Below are positions 26,601-35,398 of a DNA stretch of 64,000 nt, piece by piece (positions within the stretch are counted from its first letter, which is position 1; the number at the start of each line of letters is the position of its first letter). The notes under the pieces were generated by a model, which was given only the letters and a program-made list of their open reading frames with translations, was not told the DNA's origin and ran no database searches. Position numbers and translations under genes: made by a program. Origin of the DNA: Lachnospiraceae bacterium Zagget2 (lineage in GTDB: Bacteria; Bacillota; Clostridia; Lachnospirales; Lachnospiraceae); contig MSHD01000012.1 of NCBI GenBank assembly GCA_001941045.1, positions 36,937 to 100,936 of the forward strand, given 5' to 3'.

Positions 26601-29600
26601 GGGCGTAAATTTGCCCGACTTATACGTGCCCTCCTGCAGACCGATCTGATCAAACGTCACATTTGTGCTGGGTTTCAGCGTGCCTGTGTAGCAGAGAACC
26701 GTCCCTGCATCCGCGCCCTTGATCGTCACCGAGCCTGCTTTCGCCGTCGTCGGCAGCGTCAACGCGCCGTAGCCGGAGGCCGTCGTTGATACATCGCCCG
26801 CGCTCGGGAACTCGATCGTGTAATCCGCGTTTTTATCCGCAATGCTGTTGATCAGCGATACCGCGCTCGTGAGCGAATCCGCGTAAGTCGAAGTATCTCC
26901 ATAGGACAGAATCACCGCGTTAGCGTCCGCCGCCGCGTAGTAGACATAGCCGCTTGTATTCTTGTAGGGATGATACGTTTCTGTATCAAGTCCCACAAGA
27001 AATTGATCAGCCGCCACTTTCACCGCCTTTACCAGCTTCACGTTTTCGAGAGCTTCCCCCGTGATTGCATACTCTGTCTCTGTCATGGTGCCAGCAGTTG
27101 CCGTTGATTTCAGCACCTGCCAGTTCAGATCGCCTTCCATCGTGCCGCTGATGGTAAACTGCGGCAGGGCAGTCTGCGTATTCGCGCCATTCAACTTTGT
27201 CGCCACGGTGTAGCTGCCGCTCTGCGTCGTGCCGGATTCATTGATCAGGTTAGTGACAGTGGTCGCGCCCAGGGCGTACCATATCGGATCTTCACTCGTG
27301 CTGTCCGCCTCGAGGTACAGATTCGTGATCGTCGCCTTTCCTGACGTGATCAGCTCCGTCCCCTCAAGATACAGGGTCGTCACCGTCGTCGTTGACGGCA
27401 CGGTGAGCGTGAGATTCTCAAGGTGCAGCTCACCGGTGTAGCTGATGCTGCCGGTGAGGCTGATGCTGGCACTCCCCGTATCCGTCTTTGCCCCGGTGAT
27501 CGTCACCGAATTCGCCATATTCTTCGATGGCAGGGTGAGCGCGCTCGTCTTCGAGCTGTCCGTCAGGCACACATCCGTGATATCGCCCTGCAGCTCGATC
27601 ACATAGTCCGCCGTGGAATCCTTGCGGCGGTTGATCTCGGCCACGGCCTGGTAGAGGTCGATATATTCGCCCAGCGTATTTCCTTCCGCATCCTGCAGTT
27701 CGACAGAGTTGCTCTCAAAGAGTTTATTACTGTCATTTACCAGATAGACGCCGTCACTTGTCCGGATCAGAGAATAACCGCTGCCCGGAACATTGTGGTA
27801 AGACAGCCAGTAGTCCCAGGTGAGTACTTTCGAGTTGCCTGATCCCTCATAATAATATAGAATTCCTGTCAAAGTTGACAGTGTTTCCGCTCCATAAACT
27901 GTGAGTGCATCATCATCCGTCGGGTCAACGCCTCCGACCGTAATCGTGAACTTATCGAGCGACTCCTGCTCCAGCGACACGAGCCTTCGGTTGCTGTTGA
28001 GCGTCACCTTCGTGCCCGTACTGCTCTGCAGGAAATACTTCAGGTAATGTGTGACCGGCTCGTCATAGTAGGGATCGTTCTTATACTTGCTGGCCTCACA
28101 GTAGGTATAACCCTCCCGATTCAACACAACGCTGTTGCTATTAGTGCCACTGACCGTACCCTTCACCGTGATCAGATTTCCCGAAGTGGCGGTCGTAGCC
28201 CCGGTGATCGTGTTCGCCGTACTTCCATCGTTTACAATATCATTGACAACGATCGAGCCGGTCGCTTCCAACACGGCGCCACCCTGCATGGTCAGCGTCC
28301 CGGACACCGTTACCTTTTTGCCTCCCGATACCTCAGAACCCGCGCCGAGCGTCACATCCGTAAATGTCGCGTTACCGCTGGAGGAAGCTCTCATGCCATC
28401 CCCGATCTCCAGATTTTCGATCGTCATCGTATTCATCGCATACAGACCATATGAGGCGTAGGGATTCGTCTCCAAATCAATGGTCAGTTCATCCAGCGTC
28501 ACGGTGTCCGCCGTAATCGAACCGTTATAGAGGGAAAGATAACAGTCGCCATCCAGGTGAAGCTCCTTGAGCTTGCTCAGATTTCCTATCATAAACAGGG
28601 AGGTGCCATTCTCAAACGTGATCGTCTCAGTCCCTTTTCCAGCAGTCACAGATAAATACGCGCTCGTCATTTTGTATGTAATGCCGTCCAGCGTCAGATC
28701 GTTGCCGTTTGTCGTAATGTATGCCGTCAATGCGCTATAAACTTTCGTAGCCTTGTTCCAGGACATGCCCATCAGTCCGACCGACTCAAATTCTGTCGCC
28801 GTGTTCAGCGCGACTTTATTTGTGAAATAGATAATGGGCGTGCTATCATCCGTCGTACCACTTTCCACCGTCACCTTCGTTGCGGTATTCGCCTTTGGCA
28901 GCGTCAGCGTGGTCGGACTTTGCTTACTGCCAAGATCCTGCATCAGCACAATCCGGTATTCCGCTTCGCTGTCGTTCCGCTCGTTGATCGCCGTCACCGC
29001 GTTCGCAAAACTCAGGTAGCCGTTAATCAGCGTATTCCCGCTCTCATCCACCTCGTACAGCGCCGCCACGATGTCATCAGCGTAGCCGACGATGACCGCC
29101 GTCCCGCTCTTCATAAGAAGATAGCCATTTTCATTTTCATCCGAATATGGCTGGGCACTGTTACCACTGCCCAGATTCGCGCTGTCCGGCACGAAGCAGT
29201 CCGCCGATGCGGACGCCGCGGTCAGCAGCTGCGCACTCTTCGTCGAGCCCGTGCTGTCCGTTACGAGCTGCGGTGTCGTACTTAATTCTCCTGTTGCATA
29301 CACCGTTACCGTGATCGTATCCGACGCTTCGGACAGCTGCACGCTGCCCTTCACATTCAGATAGGGCTCCTGCACGACGCCCTTGCTGGTCGGCTTCTGC
29401 CAGGTATGGAGCTCCGCGCTCGCCGTCGTGCAAACCACCGCTCCGGTAATGTCAAAGGTCTTCGTCGCCGTAATGGACGGGCTGCTCCCAGCCAGCGTCA
29501 GGCTGCCGATCGTCGCGGAGCCCATCACGCTCAGGCTGCCGCCCTGCAGGTTGAGGCTCGTGACGCTCGCCGTCGCGCTCGTCGCATAGATATCCGGATC

Positions 29601-32600
29601 TCCCACATTCACGGCACTGCCGTTATTCAAAGTCATGGCGGCGATGCCGGTCAGCTTCGGCGCTGTCGTCGTCGACGAGGAGACCTTATATTCCCGGATT
29701 TCAAGCTGCACACCGCTCGCCAGCGTGACCTTCGCGAAATTGCTGATCGCGCCGTGCAGCCAGCTGCCGCTCGCACCTTCTTCACTCGCTCCGTTTGTCA
29801 GCGTCCGCAGCGTCGCGCCACTCGCCAGCACAAGGGAGCCCTTCGACGCACCGGTCAGGCTGACCGGCGTATTGAAGGTGACAGCGTTCTCGATCGTCAG
29901 CGCCTTGCCACCCGTCGACACGGTGACGATCGAAGGATAGCCGGATTTTGCAGTATCCGCATCCTTATATTCACTTCCTGACTTTATCATCTGGACGAAG
30001 CTGATATTCGAAAGCGTCACGTCCGAGGTCATCGTCAGGCTTCCGGTATAGTAAAGCGACACCGGCTCCGTTTCCCCGCCGCGGATCTCGAGAGAATTCA
30101 CATACTTCGCGGTCGGCATCGAAAGCGCCTTCGGCGAGTCTGCCGATGTCGCACCGTCGCTCACCGTGATCACATAGTCGTCCGCAGTCTTCAGGTTGTT
30201 GATCTCCGTCACCGCGTCGGCAAAACTCAGACAGTCGGCGAGCACCGTCCCGTCCGCCAGAGACAGCTGCGCAGTCACCTCTCCCGTCGTCCATGCGAGA
30301 TAGCCGCCGGTCTTGATGATACTGCCGGTTTTGATAGCCGTAATGGACGTACCCTCTCTGTTCGACAGGATTCCAGGCGTCAGACTGCCTGTATCCGCGT
30401 TCGCCGCTTTGGCAAGCCAGATACCGGTGGCGGCAAGCGTCTTATAGTCATCAGAATCAAAATCAATTACATTACCTGTTGATTTATCCTTCAGACACAG
30501 CACCAGGGCTGAAGTCTCATAGGCCTCTCCCCACATATTGTCCGCGGCAAGACTCTCATCGGCCTCCGCGCTGTTGATCGCGCCGCTCACCGTAATGGAG
30601 GGCGTAACTTTCGTCGCCGCCGTTTTCCCGCTATTCCATGTAACAGTTGCGATTCCGGTGAGAGAAGATACATTTGTGTTATAGGCAGTATCAATGCTCG
30701 TATCTGCTGACGTTCTGACATAGCTCCCCACGTCGCCCACGCTGATCGTGCCGTTTACTGTAAGATCCGAACTGAGCAGCACCAGATCCTGGATATTCGT
30801 GAGGCTGCCGAGCGACATCTGTGTGCGCGTCAGCTTGAATTTGGAGCCCTTGCTCACACCCGAGCCGGTCACAGTCGCGGTGCCTGCGTACGTTCCGCTG
30901 AGTCCGCCGTCATAGATGCACAGATCGTAGCTTCCCACATTGATGCTCTTATTATTGGTTGGCTGCAGCACTACGCCCATGAGACCAACGGCGCAACGCA
31001 GCGTCAGCGCGCCCTTGTAGGAGAGCGTGACCTGGGTAAAGCTGTTCGTTCCACTATCGCTGCTATAGTCGTCGTAGCCGTCCGCCCAGATTGTCACCAT
31101 GGCCGCTTTGGAGGGCCAGGTGAGGCTGGAACTGCTCTCTGTCAGCACAAGAGCGCCGTCATCGTTCTTTGTTCCCGTGATTGTGATTCGGTAATAGCCG
31201 CTGCTGTCGTTCAGGCTGTCGATCTCCGTGAAAGCCGCCTGCAGCGAGGAGAAAGCACCGATAACGCCATTGTCCGCTATGCTTTCCAGGGATACCGGAA
31301 GATCGGAAATATCTCCGCAGCGGATATATTGCCCGTCGGCCTTGTAGGTCAGCAGGGCGAAGCCTGTTCTCTCCTTATCAGTGCCCGATGCATCACCATA
31401 GCTGCTTCCGACCACGAACCAGCCCGAGGAGGCTTTCGCCGCCGTCAGGAGATTCACTTTATTATCACTGGAATATATGTAGGCATTGTATGTTGTGTCT
31501 TCTTCATCTTCCATCGCATGCGCCACGATATCGATCGCGCCCATGCGGATATCACCCTCGTCAAAGGAACCGGTCTCCCGCATATCGGCATGATCATCGT
31601 CCGCCGTCACCGTGCCGCTGATCGTGAGCGCGTAGCTCTTGCCCGCCGCACCGTAAGCGATCCGGTTCAGGTCGCTGTTGGAAATCACATTGGTGAGCGT
31701 CACAGCATTGCTGCCCTCGAGCGTGCCGTTCTCCATCGTCAGCGTACCCGTCACCTTGACCGCGCCGACGGCGTTCAGCGTCGAGCCTTCCTCCAGCGTC
31801 ATATTCACGGTCGTCACGGCGCCGGTCGTCGCAATCTCACTGCCGCCCGTCAGCACCAGCGCCGGGCTGCCCGTGCCACTGATCGACGCAAAGGCGGTCT
31901 TCGTCGCGGAATTGCTGAGCGTCAGGGTCTTTCCGTTCAACTTGACAATGCTGTTGTAGCCGTCCGTCGGGCTGGCGGTCTTGCGCGCGTCGAGCGTGAT
32001 GTTCTCAAAGGTCAGATCCGTCGAGAGCGTCAGATCGCCGCGCCAGGTCAGGGTGACAGTCGGATCTGTCCCGGCAGCCGCGCCCCGGATAATGAGCGCG
32101 TTTACCTTTGAGGGCAGCGACAGCGTCGACAGGGTATCCACATCCTCAGACAGCTCCAGCACATAGGTCGTCGAGGTGTTGGACAGGCTGTTCAGATAGG
32201 TCGTGGCGGCTGACCAGGATATAAAGGTTTTCAGGACTCTCTCTGTCCCATCCTCCGCCTGCGACAAAAGGGTGATCCACTCTGTACCGGCACAGATATT
32301 CGAGCCGTCCTGGTAGACGATATTGTAGGTCTGGTATTCTTCCGTCTGCGCTACGCTCACATAATCGGTGTCAAAGCTCGAAATATTGGTCGTGAACAGT
32401 ACGCTCCCCGCGCCAAGGCCCTGTACATCATAGGAGCCTTCCGCTCTCTCCTCCGCCAGCACGCCGACCTGCAGCTTTACGCCGGAATCTCCCGGTGTAA
32501 ACTTGCCGTTGATCGCAAGCGCCGTGTCCGCGCTGCGATAGATATTCGCATTACCGCTCCTGCTGTCATAGGACCAGTATCCACTATCCACATCGTAAAA

Positions 32601-35375
32601 CGAATACTCTGCATTCTCCAGGGAGAGATTATACACCGTAGCAGAACCTTCTCCGGTAATCGCAAAGATACTCTCCGCGCTGAGCGTCGTCGTGGCCGTC
32701 TTGACCTGGCCAAAGCTCTCGCAGATGAATTCGCCTTTCCACTCATAATTTACTTCACTGTCATAATACTGCACCTGAACAAAATTCTTCAGGTTCGCGA
32801 TATTTTTGACATCCTTTATATACGTATAGCCGCCGTTCAAAAAGGTACCGGCCACCATGTTCAGGGTATCAACCGTCAGGGTCGCTCCCTTATTGACGAC
32901 CGTTCCGCCATTTCCATCCACTATGCCGTCGTCCCAGAGATACCCGGTAGGCACGTTAAGCAAGTCCACGTGCAGCGTGGCGTCCGTGTCCACCCACAGC
33001 TGCGAACCTGTCATCGTCAGCATACCAATCGTCACATCCGCATTCAACTGAACGTACATATTAATCTCATCAATTTTCAGCGAATCAATGGACACCTGGG
33101 TAGGATAAGAGTCTTCTGTCAGGTACTCAGAGAAATCATCGATATAAATATTGCCCGTACTTTCCAGCGTTCCGATCTCGACGACTCCGCAGGGAATATC
33201 CAGCAATGAATCCAGCGTAACCGTGTCAGCATAAAAATAGGATGCCATCCCTCCATTCACATATGTGATATAGTCACGGGTGCTGAGCGTGCCTCCTGTA
33301 AAGGTATCGATGATCCACTTACCGGACCAGATCTGCAGCCCCTCCGCGCTGATCACAGAATCCGTGATATAGGAACTGTTCTCTTCGTTCCAGGTGCACA
33401 GGCATACGATCCCGCTCTCACTGCTCAGATTAACACCATCGATGACGGTCGTATCTGTCCCTGTATCTGAGGCGTCCTCTGTATTGTAAAGATAGAGTCG
33501 GGGACAATCATACGGATCTGTCTCCGGATCCGCCCCCGCGACAGTGTTTAATTGCAACGTACCGTTGGCGGCGACGCTGTTCACCAGCTGCAGGCCTTCG
33601 ACCGTCAGGCTCGCCGCAGTCACCGTCAGAGTCTGGCCGCAGAAATCCAGGCTGGCGCCATCCGTCCCCGCTGTCAGGACGATCGCGGAGCTGTCCTTAT
33701 CCGTCATGGCCGGCAGCGCCGCGCTCGCCGAGATCGCCTGCGCGCCGTAAATCGTGATCGTGATCGTATCAGCGCCCAGATACTCGCCAAAATCTGTCTG
33801 CAGCATGGCGATCGCTTCGTCAAAGTCGTCGTATGCCTGCGTCACTTCCCCGCTGTTCACTGTCACTGAATAGCCGATCTGCACATTGATATTCCTGCCG
33901 GACTGCCGGATGACCCCGCTGTCAGCGCCGTCCACCGCGATGTATGCCAACGGGAGGTCCTCGTTATCCGTCTGAAACAGAGTGGTCGTCTCCGTCAGCG
34001 TCGCCACCGTGTAGCTGCCATCCTCTTCTGTGGCAAGCGTCCCATCCTCATTCTGGACGAGAAGCCCAACTTTCAAAATAACATCTTCCGTACTGAAGGT
34101 ACCCGCGATGGTCAGGCTGCAGGCGGGATTGCGGTACAGATAAGCGATGCAGCCAAAATCCGAATAATGCTCCAAAACCACATTATAGAGTGTGCTCTCG
34201 CCGCTTCCCGTGATCCAGAAACCTGGCCCGTCCTTCAGACAGACTGTCCCATTCTCTGATGTCACACAGGAGTCCACGATGATCGTGCCGAAATTTTCCA
34301 GATACGCTGTATTACCTGAGTTTGCGCTGTCCTGTACAGAGAGATCCCCTGCGGTGAGTGACGAGTTCATATCACTCACATCGAAACTGACAGTCGTCAG
34401 GTCGCACAGCTCCCATTTTCCTGCCACAACGACCGCCTCTGCCGTAACATCGCCGTTGATTGTGTAGGTATAATCATTGATTCCACTAAGAACAATGAGT
34501 CCATTCTGGAAATTGACATCGATATTGTCGATTCGGGTCGTATCCTCTGTACCTGCGGTTTCAATGGAAAACAAATTGTTCCTGTCGCCATCATAAGCCT
34601 CTCCGGTGTTCAGGTTCAGCGTAGCCTTCCCGCCTGTGCTTTTCAGGCTGATGGTCTTCATAAGATCAATATCCGTGGCCCTTGTCGAAAAGGTATATCC
34701 CGCAATGTCAATCACATGGGAATCGTCGCCATCGGTCTGGAATGTCAGCTTTTGCACATTGTCTGGCAGCGTGATGTCACCCTCCAGAGTAACATCCGTC
34801 AGAAACTGAATGGAGAAATATGTATCAGAAGCATACGTTTCAGACATGGCCAGCACTGCGTCGTCGAGCGAAGCATAATAAAGATTATTCGTGCTAAGTG
34901 ACCCTGTCTCCGCGTCACCCACCCACAGGAACAGCGCCGCATTCTCCTCACTTGTCACATCCACCGCGGCCTGCGAGATCTCTGCGCTCGCTTCCTCCTC
35001 TGTCTCCAGTGTCTGCTCCGCGCTTTCATCTGCATCTTCCGCGGCTTCCAGGTCTGCATCTGCCTCCGACGCATCCGCGCTGTCCGCCGTCTCAGAAGAA
35101 ACGTCGGTCCCGGATGTCTCCGCCGCAGCTTCGCCCGCAGCCGGTTCTGACTCCGCTTTCGTCCCGTTTCCGTCCGCATCGGTTTCTTCCGATGCCTCTT
35201 CCGTCTCTTCTGCTTCCGCACCTGCCTCCGCCTGCGTTTCCGCTGCCTCATCCTCCGTGATGACGCTCTCCGCCGCCGTGTCCGTCGACTCCGTCGCAAA
35301 CACAACCGCGTTGTCGCCCAGCAGCATTGCCAAGGCGAGCAGAACCGCCAAAGTTCGCCTGAGTGATCTTCGCAT
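23637..35375 (-). CDS. Giant secreted repeat protein A (3912 aa)
   Basis: This is a very large exported protein. It has a signal peptide (RRTLAVLLALAMLLGD, cleavage near VFATES) followed by an acidic Ala/Glu/Thr/Ser linker (about 30-160). The rest is beta-rich repeat. Ten modules can be told apart by a helix-like motif of the form SFADAVTEIN (near residues 165, 515, 1048, 1378, 1712, 2125, 2572, 2832, 3158 and 3628). Each motif is followed by a strand (YxIxL), the motif LTLPSKAxxVTV and a run of short turns such as TLSNISF and TEFESVGL; this looks like a right-handed beta-helix or pectin-lyase-like fold. No LPXTG, transmembrane tail or known wall-binding repeat is visible, and the protein ends in ADAGNTADAA. 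AGGAGG precedes the ATG. It lies 23 bases after gene B, so the two are likely cotranscribed. Adhesin or extracellular-matrix function is an inference. Confidence 0.85.
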   Translation of the reverse strand: MRRSLRRTLAVLLALAMLLGDNAVVFATESTDTAAESVITEDEAAETQAEAGAEAEETEEASEETDADGNGTKAESEPAAGEAAAETSGTDVSSETADSADASEADADLEAAEDADESAEQTLETEEEASAEISQAAVDVTSEENAALFLWVGDAETGSLSTNNLYYASLDDAVLAMSETYASDTYFSIQFLTDVTLEGDITLPDNVQKLTFQTDGDDSHVIDIAGYTFSTRATDIDLMKTISLKSTGGKATLNLNTGEAYDGDRNNLFSIETAGTEDTTRIDNIDVNFQNGLIVLSGINDYTYTINGDVTAEAVVVAGKWELCDLTTVSFDVSDMNSSLTAGDLSVQDSANSGNTAYLENFGTIIVDSCVTSENGTVCLKDGPGFWITGSGESTLYNVVLEHYSDFGCIAYLYRNPACSLTIAGTFSTEDVILKVGLLVQNEDGTLATEEDGSYTVATLTETTTLFQTDNEDLPLAYIAVDGADSGVIRQSGRNINVQIGYSVTVNSGEVTQAYDDFDEAIAMLQTDFGEYLGADTITITIYGAQAISASAALPAMTDKDSSAIVLTAGTDGASLDFCGQTLTVTAASLTVEGLQLVNSVAANGTLQLNTVAGADPETDPYDCPRLYLYNTEDASDTGTDTTVIDGVNLSSESGIVCLCTWNEENSSYITDSVISAEGLQIWSGKWIIDTFTGGTLSTRDYITYVNGGMASYFYADTVTLDSLLDIPCGVVEIGTLESTGNIYIDDFSEYLTEDSYPTQVSIDSLKIDEINMYVQLNADVTIGMLTMTGSQLWVDTDATLHVDLLNVPTGYLWDDGIVDGNGGTVVNKGATLTVDTLNMVAGTFLNGGYTYIKDVKNIANLKNFVQVQYYDSEVNYEWKGEFICESFGQVKTATTTLSAESIFAITGEGSATVYNLSLENAEYSFYDVDSGYWSYDSRSGNANIYRSADTALAINGKFTPGDSGVKLQVGVLAEERAEGSYDVQGLGAGSVLFTTNISSFDTDYVSVAQTEEYQTYNIVYQDGSNICAGTEWITLLSQAEDGTERVLKTFISWSAATTYLNSLSNTSTTYVLELSEDVDTLSTLSLPSKVNALIIRGAAAGTDPTVTLTWRGDLTLSTDLTFENITLDARKTASPTDGYNSIVKLNGKTLTLSNSATKTAFASISGTGSPALVLTGGSEIATTGAVTTVNMTLEEGSTLNAVGAVKVTGTLTMENGTLEGSNAVTLTNVISNSDLNRIAYGAAGKSYALTISGTVTADDDHADMRETGSFDEGDIRMGAIDIVAHAMEDEEDTTYNAYIYSSDNKVNLLTAAKASSGWFVVGSSYGDASGTDKERTGFALLTYKADGQYIRCGDISDLPVSLESIADNGVIGAFSSLQAAFTEIDSLNDSSGYYRITITGTKNDDGALVLTESSSSLTWPSKAAMVTIWADGYDDYSSDSGTNSFTQVTLSYKGALTLRCAVGLMGVVLQPTNNKSINVGSYDLCIYDGGLSGTYAGTATVTGSGVSKGSKFKLTRTQMSLGSLTNIQDLVLLSSDLTVNGTISVGDVGSYVRTSADTSIDTAYNTNVSSLTGIATVTWNSGKTAATKVTPSITVSGAINSAEADESLAADNMWGEAYETSALVLCLKDKSTGNVIDFDSDDYKTLAATGIWLAKAANADTGSLTPGILSNREGTSITAIKTGSIIKTGGYLAWTTGEVTAQLSLADGTVLADCLSFADAVTEINNLKTADDYVITVSDGATSADSPKALSMPTAKYVNSLEIRGGETEPVSLYYTGSLTMTSDVTLSNISFVQMIKSGSEYKDADTAKSGYPSIVTVSTGGKALTIENAVTFNTPVSLTGASKGSLVLASGATLRTLTNGASEEGASGSWLHGAISNFAKVTLASGVQLEIREYKVSSSTTTAPKLTGIAAMTLNNGSAVNVGDPDIYATSATASVTSLNLQGGSLSVMGSATIGSLTLAGSSPSITATKTFDITGAVVCTTASAELHTWQKPTSKGVVQEPYLNVKGSVQLSEASDTITVTVYATGELSTTPQLVTDSTGSTKSAQLLTAASASADCFVPDSANLGSGNSAQPYSDENENGYLLMKSGTAVIVGYADDIVAALYEVDESGNTLINGYLSFANAVTAINERNDSEAEYRIVLMQDLGSKQSPTTLTLPKANTATKVTVESGTTDDSTPIIYFTNKVALNTATEFESVGLMGMSWNKATKVYSALTAYITTNGNDLTLDGITYKMTSAYLSVTAGKGTETITFENGTSLFMIGNLSKLKELHLDGDCYLSLYNGSITADTVTLDELTIDLETNPYASYGLYAMNTMTIENLEIGDGMRASSSGNATFTDVTLGAGSEVSGGKKVTVSGTLTMQGGAVLEATGSIVVNDIVNDGSTANTITGATTATSGNLITVKGTVSGTNSNSVVLNREGYTYCEASKYKNDPYYDEPVTHYLKYFLQSSTGTKVTLNSNRRLVSLEQESLDKFTITVGGVDPTDDDALTVYGAETLSTLTGILYYYEGSGNSKVLTWDYWLSYHNVPGSGYSLIRTSDGVYLVNDSNKLFESNSVELQDAEGNTLGEYIDLYQAVAEINRRKDSTADYVIELQGDITDVCLTDSSKTSALTLPSKNMANSVTITGAKTDTGSASISLTGSISYTGELHLENLTLTVPSTTTVTTLYLEGTELITSGKATITNLYLEADSTSEDPIWYALGATTVTNLINESGTTQSGSYTVATKLNGANTQTALPQFTISGTMEGDLNWQVLKSTATAGTMTETEYAITGEALENVKLVKAVKVAADQFLVGLDTETYHPYKNTSGYVYYAAADANAVILSYGDTSTYADSLTSAVSLINSIADKNADYTIEFPSAGDVSTTASGYGALTLPTTAKAGSVTIKGADAGTVLCYTGTLKPSTNVTFDQIGLQEGTYKSGKFTPSSSGVTVAFGSYSTTLSFTGDAYAGESGKLIFSSVTGSKGTLELNGQEVTVNGKVTLLALKDSTGNASLTAADAVTITDVDAKDSLAISTQKAMTLTNIDSGTVTLHTWFSKSKQTQLKINGSIDDSATVTIVPYEYNADTAMTVDYAVANLLVAEDATPVATQKLAVLPMASTQNITIRLNDAADAYDCQLIKYSSGLYMAAADAQLAVRVTGYGTDSTYKTATYQAEFLSWAAAVSEINSIGDKSAYYRIELLCDLGIRDVTDALDDDVDSYYKYLKDEEYSILKLIPLSSLAMPSKAAEVTVTSGLAEGEPAMIFFAPTTLSLGCNTVFENVGLFAVKSSEGWYYGTSYSIKAGNYSLTEKDLVGEVDFGFSKVALLNGNSTLDNRRATLSGSSKGSYLLEQGTPATTGDSYYNQGYYYDTYSTKSTVPLLSSSTKLSGFDTVQLQGDTIGIFSSISGVGTLRLADDTDLNLSDSALSVKNLYLEAGSSLEAKSVTITAEGELLADSAISCANGAFSAKTLSMTAASIEAKNVTVSGTTTLNGGRIAAGTETIGDGQIKLANVLIAGADNYLEAKQDKNGNSLLSVTGTVALAESVTAADNEWYGITIGLLYNNRSAFAQLCEGMTLLAAAKAESGWFSPAYDYTYQVDETTISVDRMGVENDSRTLYKSGSQIKYGTSSNMEVALRTLDENGILLAESQYLTFEEAVSAIGSLANTKAYYEIALQDDVAITNTKGAYTTLTLPTKAAKVTVSGKDAYSIQFSGNVTLRCNTEFAGVDLQSMKNGVETTKSIAVGNYTLTANGMGDDISAISGSSSKGVLTVESDLEVSGNVSSLRSLEISGSATLRATGNVNVYQICFLEGDSSACLRTEGTLTATLIYNEYGNGVIQKYADSTMTVKGATLNKVLTTLVNNEADTPLMIELLDEGAAGTAVLTDANLSQTLEGYQVTAGESSTWNIFANGTKLTLRSLETTSADAGNTADAA

Positions 35376-35398
35376 AGCTCCTACCTCCTAAATAAGCT

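Noticed and set aside
23637-35375. Many open frames of 60-200 codons on the plus strand opposite giant gene A
   Set aside because: They follow the codon periodicity of the minus-strand gene, have no ribosome binding sites, and give Arg/His-rich or Val/Ser-rich sequences without domains. They are antisense shadows.
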